From positions 1-10,140 of the forward strand of contig JAGXHZ010000033.1 in the NCBI GenBank assembly GCA_024635855.1: a stretch of 10,140 nt of DNA. The letters are read 5' to 3'. Numbering within the stretch: position 1 is the first letter of the stretch; each line of letters starts with the position of its first letter. This document shows, piece by piece, positions 6,512-10,140 of the stretch. Origin of the DNA: Sulfuricurvum sp. (GTDB lineage: Bacteria > Campylobacterota > Campylobacteria > Campylobacterales > Sulfurimonadaceae). Both the position numbers and the translations under genes were made by a program. Under the pieces are notes generated by a model. It ran no database searches, was not told the DNA's origin, and was given only the letters and a program-made list of their open reading frames with translations.

Positions 6512-7287
6512 TATACTCCCCCTCTTACCGGCATTGAGACCGATTTTATAACATTGACCAGTCGCTCACCCATCTCAACAACCCCTGATATTTCTAAAAA
6601 ATCGCCCAAACTATTACTTGAATCAACCGACTTGATCATCGAAGATTCAATACGGACTATGTCGTCAATCGCATCCACCTTGATGGCAAAAAAGCTCTCT
6701 CCCCCTTGGTAGATCAACAGTTTTTGCATGTGTCCTGAAATGGATTGCGACATTTCTCCCATTTTATGGATTTCTCCCAGTGTTGTTGAAAAAATAGAGA
6801 CAATCTCGCGGCGGGCCTGATCCAGAGCCTCTGCGGGATTGCTTTCACGTAATGCCAATATTTCACGTCCGCGATCATGAAGTTTTGAATGAGTAGGTCG
6901 AAGAACTTTTAAAATGGCCAAAACATCCGCATCATGCGTATTGTAGCTATCCAGCCATTTTCCAAGACGACAAGCATGGGAATCCGTGGTAAGGGCAAAA
7001 CCGCTATTATTCTCCATCGCTGCCATGAACGTATCAACCCACATTTGATGATCATTCCCGACACGTTGAAACAGGGCATGAACTTCTTCTTCATGTGCCG
7101 TCATTGCTATCATTTTACGAAAATTTACCACTTTCGTCACACGCTTTTCATACGACATCATTCCATCAATACAAGGGTGCGCATTAGGAATTGGTGTAAC
7201 ACTTGGCATCTGAATAATTCGCTCTACATTCGCCACATTGAGTGCATAAAAATTCGTTCCAACCGTAAAAACTATGTAATCTTCCAT
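6511..7287 (-). CDS. Split CheW coupling protein with inserted CZB zinc-binding domain (paralogue 2)
   Basis: 258 residues with the same architecture as the paralogue two genes downstream: CheW half (4-59, ending VVNFRKM), CZB insert (about 65-165), CheW half (about 188-253, LLIYQGGESFFAIKVDAI). The zinc ligands are His80 (DHQMW), Cys106 (CRLGKW), His133 and His137 (HSKLH). PIPNAHP, CRLGKW and FFAIKVDAI are shared exactly with paralogue 1, while helices and linkers differ strongly, so the duplication is not recent. Relative to E. coli CheW, Glu38 is replaced by Arg23 and Arg62 by Glu47, a charge swap that could keep the intramolecular bridge with reversed polarity. It starts 10 bases after the cheA stop and reuses TAAAGGAT as ribosome-binding site. 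It likely binds the CheA regulatory domain and carries the sensory zinc site; this is inferred. Confidence 0.85.
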   Translation of the reverse strand: MEDYIVFTVGTNFYALNVANVERIIQMPSVTPIPNAHPCIDGMMSYEKRVTKVVNFRKMIAMTAHEEEVHALFQRVGNDHQMWVDTFMAAMENNSGFALTTDSHACRLGKWLDSYNTHDADVLAILKVLRPTHSKLHDRGREILALRESNPAEALDQARREIVSIFSTTLGEIHKMGEMSQSISGHMQKLLIYQGGESFFAIKVDAIDDIVRIESSMIKSVDSSNSLGDFLEISGVVEMGERLVNVIKSVSMPVRGGV

Positions 7288-7297
7288 TTTTTATCCT

Positions 7298-10072
7298 TTA
7301 GCTTGCGTGTTGGTAATTGGTTTGAAGTGCGTGTGAAAGCTGCAACATCCCCAGCGGATCAATCGCCATGATAATTTGCCCATTCCCCAATAATGCTGTC
7401 CCGCTGAAAATCGGATGGTGTTCCATAATCCCCTCAAGCGGTTTTTGTACGACATCAATCTGCCCAATCAGCGCATTGACGACAACGGCTAACAAATTGC
7501 CCTTGATATTGAGCACCACAACCGGAAGTGTTTTACCGATCAATATCTTTTCATCGAGCATTTGACGTGTAAACAGCAGAGGTATAACCTCTCCGCGTAA
7601 ATAAATAAATGGCTCATTTTGTAAATATTCAATCTGTGAGGATTCGATTTTGACCGTTTCAGAGACGCTGTCCATCGGGAATCCATAGTGAACACCGTTC
7701 ATCATCACATGAAGCAGCGACGTTACAGCAAGGGATACGGGGATAGAGAGATAAATCGTCGTGCCTTGATTTGGAACGGTTTTGATACGAATAGTACCGC
7801 CAAATCCTTCGATTGATTTGCGCACCACATCCATCCCTACGCCGCGTCCGCTGTACTCACTGATCGTATCAGCTGTAGAGAGTCCCGGCAGCATCACAAG
7901 TGCCGCTTTTTCATCATCGCTCATTGCATCGATTTGATCCAATGTTAAAAGGTCTTTTTCCAATACTTTTTGAACAACACGATCAATATTGATACCCGCT
8001 CCGTCATCACGGATTTCAACGATAATTTTGTCACTTTGAGGATAGGCATTGAGGGTAATTTGTCCCTCCGGATTTTTACCCTTTTGGATACGAATTTCTG
8101 GGAGTTCGATTCCGTGGTCGAGAGAATTTCGCATAATATGAATCATCGGATCGGCAAGCATCTCAATCATATTTTTATCGAGCTTCGTCTCTCCTCCATC
8201 CATCGTTAACGTCACTTTTTTGTTAAGATTTTTTGAAATATCCCGTACCAATTTTGGGTAACGGTCAAATACATAGGAGATAGGGAGCATCCTCATCGAC
8301 ATAATCAAATCTTGGAGCTGTTCGGTGAGGCGGTTAATAAAGGTGTATTTTTCCATTATCGCCCGTTTTGTCCCCTCGTGAGTCATCGCATGTACGCCGT
8401 CCGCCAAATAAGGGAGAGAGTTTTTAGCCACGAGCAGTTCGCCCACTACATTCATCAAATTATCGATGGATTCCTGATCAACCTTCACGGTTTTGCCGAT
8501 AACCCCTTTTTTAGCTCCTGCGTTTTGAACTTCCGGTTCAAGCTTTGGCTCTTCGATGACAACAGCCGATTTGACCTCTGCTGATGGCTTTTTTACCGTA
8601 ACGATATTGATAGGGATTAGCGGTGCAATTTCTACTTCAGGAATAGTGAGCTCCATGATACTCAAAATCTCTTCGTCTATCTCATTTAAGCTCTCTGTTT
8701 GAGTATCAGCACAAACTTCATCCGGAGAGTTTAAGCCTAATTCTTGACGTAACCATCTCATCACCTCATCAGCTGAGGCATCTTGCGCGGGAAGGCTCCC
8801 TAAATGTTCGCTAAGAGCACTTAATATCCCCTTGACTCGGATAAGGGCACTCTCATCTTCCACACTTTCGAGCGTTTGAAGCTGTTGCAGAAGAATGGCT
8901 TGCAGACGTTGAAGAGCAACCTCATTCAGCGGTTCTTTTACTACGGTATTTACGGGTTGAGCAGGTTCATCTGCCCTCTCTTCCGATGATTCTGCAGTAT
9001 ACGTATACGTATGCCCCTGCGGCAACTTGGCAAAAAAGGATTTTAACTCTTTTAAATCACGATCTGCCACACATCCAATAACATCAAGAGTACGATTGAG
9101 CTGTGCACTTTGAATCGTATCTTTACCGATCAGGGGTATCGTATTGACAATACGCGCAGAGATTTCGGAAGGATTGTTCGCATCAATTTGCACGGCGCAC
9201 TCATGACTTAGCTCTTTTAGAACATCCAACGTATGCCCGCGCTCACCCTCATCCACTCCAAGCAATGTCACAATATCCAATGGCATAAATTCGAGCTCAT
9301 CACTAAAGTTAAACAAGGCATCGCTAATCTCTTCATACGTAGCATAGATAAACGCAACCATCGAAAGTTTCAGCAATAGTCCATCCGGATCATCGAATCC
9401 GCTAAGCGCTGAAGTAGCTGCATTGGTGCTCATGCAAGAGTAAACACCAAGCACTTTGTCACAGATAAGCGAGAGAGTATAAGCCGGATCGTTTCCATAT
9501 ACCATGCACGACTCATCAATATCAAAAACGACCGCATACAACTGTTCGTTCGAACATACCTCTTCATCAATAGCCCCAAGAGCAAAGGGTATTTTTTGTT
9601 CAAAGGAGCGCAAGAACGGCATGGGGAGATTCACAATACGGTTCATATCCCTTACGCTTCTAAAAGGACATGTCCATGTATACACTTCAATGGTTTTCCC
9701 CATTAAACCGCTGAGTTCTTGGGCTATTTCATCAATTCGTTCTTCATCCGCGCTGACAATAGCCCCGCTCTCTTCTGCCGCTTCGATAAGATTTACCACC
9801 TCATCAAATGCGTTATACAGAGACTCAACCATTCTCTCTTGAAAATCAATTTTACCGGATCGAAGCATATCCAACAAATCTTCCGCGTGGTGGGTGATGC
9901 GCTTAATCGCTTCAAATCCGACAATTCCTGAGCCGCCCTTGAGCGTATGCGCGGCACGAAAAACGGCATTAAGCAATTCAGGATCGTCCCCGCCGATTTT
10001 GTCAATGTTTTGATCGATGAAAGCTAGACTTTCTCTGGCTTCAAGTAAAAATTGTTCGAGTAGCGCATCCAT
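7298..10072 (-). CDS. cheA: CheA-type chemosensory histidine kinase without receiver domain, with long central region
   Basis: A 924-residue cytosolic kinase that would autophosphorylate and feed a response regulator. P1/Hpt domain at about 4-105 with phospho-acceptor His42 in AAHTLKGGSG. Residues about 128-268 hold a region with CMVYGNDPAYTL (GNDP 193-196) and ISDALFNFSDELEFMPL, resembling a domain found between P1 and P3 in some long CheA proteins. A helical then acidic Pro/Val-rich linker covers about 375-525. P3 dimerisation lies at about 527-595. The P4 ATPase has N-box MIHIMRNSLDHG (643-654), G1 DDGAG (689-693) and G2 GRGVGMD (742-748). The P5 CheW-like domain at about 783-918 retains YLRG. 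Campylobacterota's main CheA usually carries a C-terminal receiver; this one ends at P5, so it probably belongs to an accessory system. The start is supported by TAAGGG 11 bases upstream. Confidence 0.93.
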   Translation of the reverse strand: MDALLEQFLLEARESLAFIDQNIDKIGGDDPELLNAVFRAAHTLKGGSGIVGFEAIKRITHHAEDLLDMLRSGKIDFQERMVESLYNAFDEVVNLIEAAEESGAIVSADEERIDEIAQELSGLMGKTIEVYTWTCPFRSVRDMNRIVNLPMPFLRSFEQKIPFALGAIDEEVCSNEQLYAVVFDIDESCMVYGNDPAYTLSLICDKVLGVYSCMSTNAATSALSGFDDPDGLLLKLSMVAFIYATYEEISDALFNFSDELEFMPLDIVTLLGVDEGERGHTLDVLKELSHECAVQIDANNPSEISARIVNTIPLIGKDTIQSAQLNRTLDVIGCVADRDLKELKSFFAKLPQGHTYTYTAESSEERADEPAQPVNTVVKEPLNEVALQRLQAILLQQLQTLESVEDESALIRVKGILSALSEHLGSLPAQDASADEVMRWLRQELGLNSPDEVCADTQTESLNEIDEEILSIMELTIPEVEIAPLIPINIVTVKKPSAEVKSAVVIEEPKLEPEVQNAGAKKGVIGKTVKVDQESIDNLMNVVGELLVAKNSLPYLADGVHAMTHEGTKRAIMEKYTFINRLTEQLQDLIMSMRMLPISYVFDRYPKLVRDISKNLNKKVTLTMDGGETKLDKNMIEMLADPMIHIMRNSLDHGIELPEIRIQKGKNPEGQITLNAYPQSDKIIVEIRDDGAGINIDRVVQKVLEKDLLTLDQIDAMSDDEKAALVMLPGLSTADTISEYSGRGVGMDVVRKSIEGFGGTIRIKTVPNQGTTIYLSIPVSLAVTSLLHVMMNGVHYGFPMDSVSETVKIESSQIEYLQNEPFIYLRGEVIPLLFTRQMLDEKILIGKTLPVVVLNIKGNLLAVVVNALIGQIDVVQKPLEGIMEHHPIFSGTALLGNGQIIMAIDPLGMLQLSHALQTNYQHAS

Positions 10073-10083
10073 TTGTGTTTCCC

Positions 10084-10125
10084 TTAGAGTGTAGCATTGA
10101 GCAATAACTGGAGATACCCTTTGAG
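10084..10125 (-). CDS. Possible C-terminal tail of a gene upstream of cheA, cut by the contig end
   Basis: On the - strand an open frame enters from the contig edge and ends at TAA (complement of 10084-10086), 11 bases before the cheA start. It reads LKGYLQLLLNATL. The stop overlaps the cheA ribosome-binding region (TAAGGG), as at other junctions in this operon, which suggests a real upstream gene. Only 13 residues are available, so nothing can be said about its family. Confidence 0.35.
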   Translation of the reverse strand, partial: LKGYLQLLLNATL

Positions 10126-10126
10126 G

Positions 10127-10140
10127 CTGTCTCTTATACA
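10127..10140. other. Residual Tn5/Nextera mosaic-end adapter sequence at contig end
   Basis: The final 14 bases, CTGTCTCTTATACA, are identical to the first 14 of the 19-base transposase mosaic-end sequence used in Nextera library adapters, and they end exactly at the window edge. This is most simply untrimmed adapter at a contig end, not genomic DNA. It means the true sequence upstream of cheA is unknown beyond about 10126. Confidence 0.88.

Noticed and set aside
8999..9012. 14-base perfect palindrome made of TATACG repeats
   Set aside because: It lies inside the cheA linker and encodes an alternating Tyr-Thr stretch; no regulatory context supports an operator.
10127..10140. Natural Tn5-like transposon end
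   Set aside because: The match stops exactly at the contig edge and corresponds to the sequencing adapter; no transposase or target duplication is seen.
1..10140. CRISPR array, prophage, integrase or toxin-antitoxin module
   Set aside because: No regularly spaced direct repeats, phage genes, attachment-site duplication at the tRNAs or toxin-antitoxin pair could be found.

Overview
The window looks like chromosomal DNA of a free-living Campylobacterota (epsilonproteobacterium), probably near Sulfuricurvum or Sulfurimonas. The basis is moderate GC with AT-rich spacers, tightly packed genes, the tRNA order Pro-His-Arg-Arg-Leu, and the protein character. This assignment is from recognition and was not searched. 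The right edge is a contig end: the last 14 bases match the start of the Tn5/Nextera mosaic-end adapter and are probably not genomic.

Left block (1-2480, + strand): a metabolic operon. It holds the 3' part of a bifunctional NAD(P)HX epimerase/dehydratase (nnr), then purN with an ATGA overlap, then thiG 13 bases on. It ends at an imperfect 22-base inverted repeat (2488-2547) of the 'TTCGACAAGCTCA' kind, which looks like a dispersed hairpin repeat. Convergent to it on the - strand is an APC/CAT-family amino-acid permease (2554-3918) with an extended -10 promoter.

Middle block (3919-4703): divergent promoters in one short spacer. One is a perfect-consensus TTGACA-N17-TATAAT promoter for five tRNA genes (Pro-TGG, His-GTG, Arg-TCG, Arg-TCT, Leu-TAG), all with encoded CCA ends. 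A 147-base AT-rich spacer without a recognisable gene follows.

Right block (4704-10125, - strand; transcribed right to left): a compact accessory chemosensory operon. Its order is an unknown gene tail, a CheA kinase with no receiver domain, a CheW split by an inserted CZB zinc-binding domain, a small STAS-like protein, a second CheW-CZB paralogue, and an orphan ParA-type ATPase. Genes overlap or lie within 10 bases of each other. The CheW-CZB proteins carry all four expected Zn ligands (3 His, 1 Cys). By gapless comparison with E. coli CheW, both have lost the conserved Glu38-Arg62 pair, swapped to Arg-Glu in one paralogue and Arg-Gln in the other. My inference is a cytoplasmic array in which the coupling protein itself may carry the sensor (zinc or thiol oxidant such as HOCl), with ParA positioning or segregating the cluster. 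No chemoreceptor, CheY, CheB/CheR or ParB gene is visible in the window.
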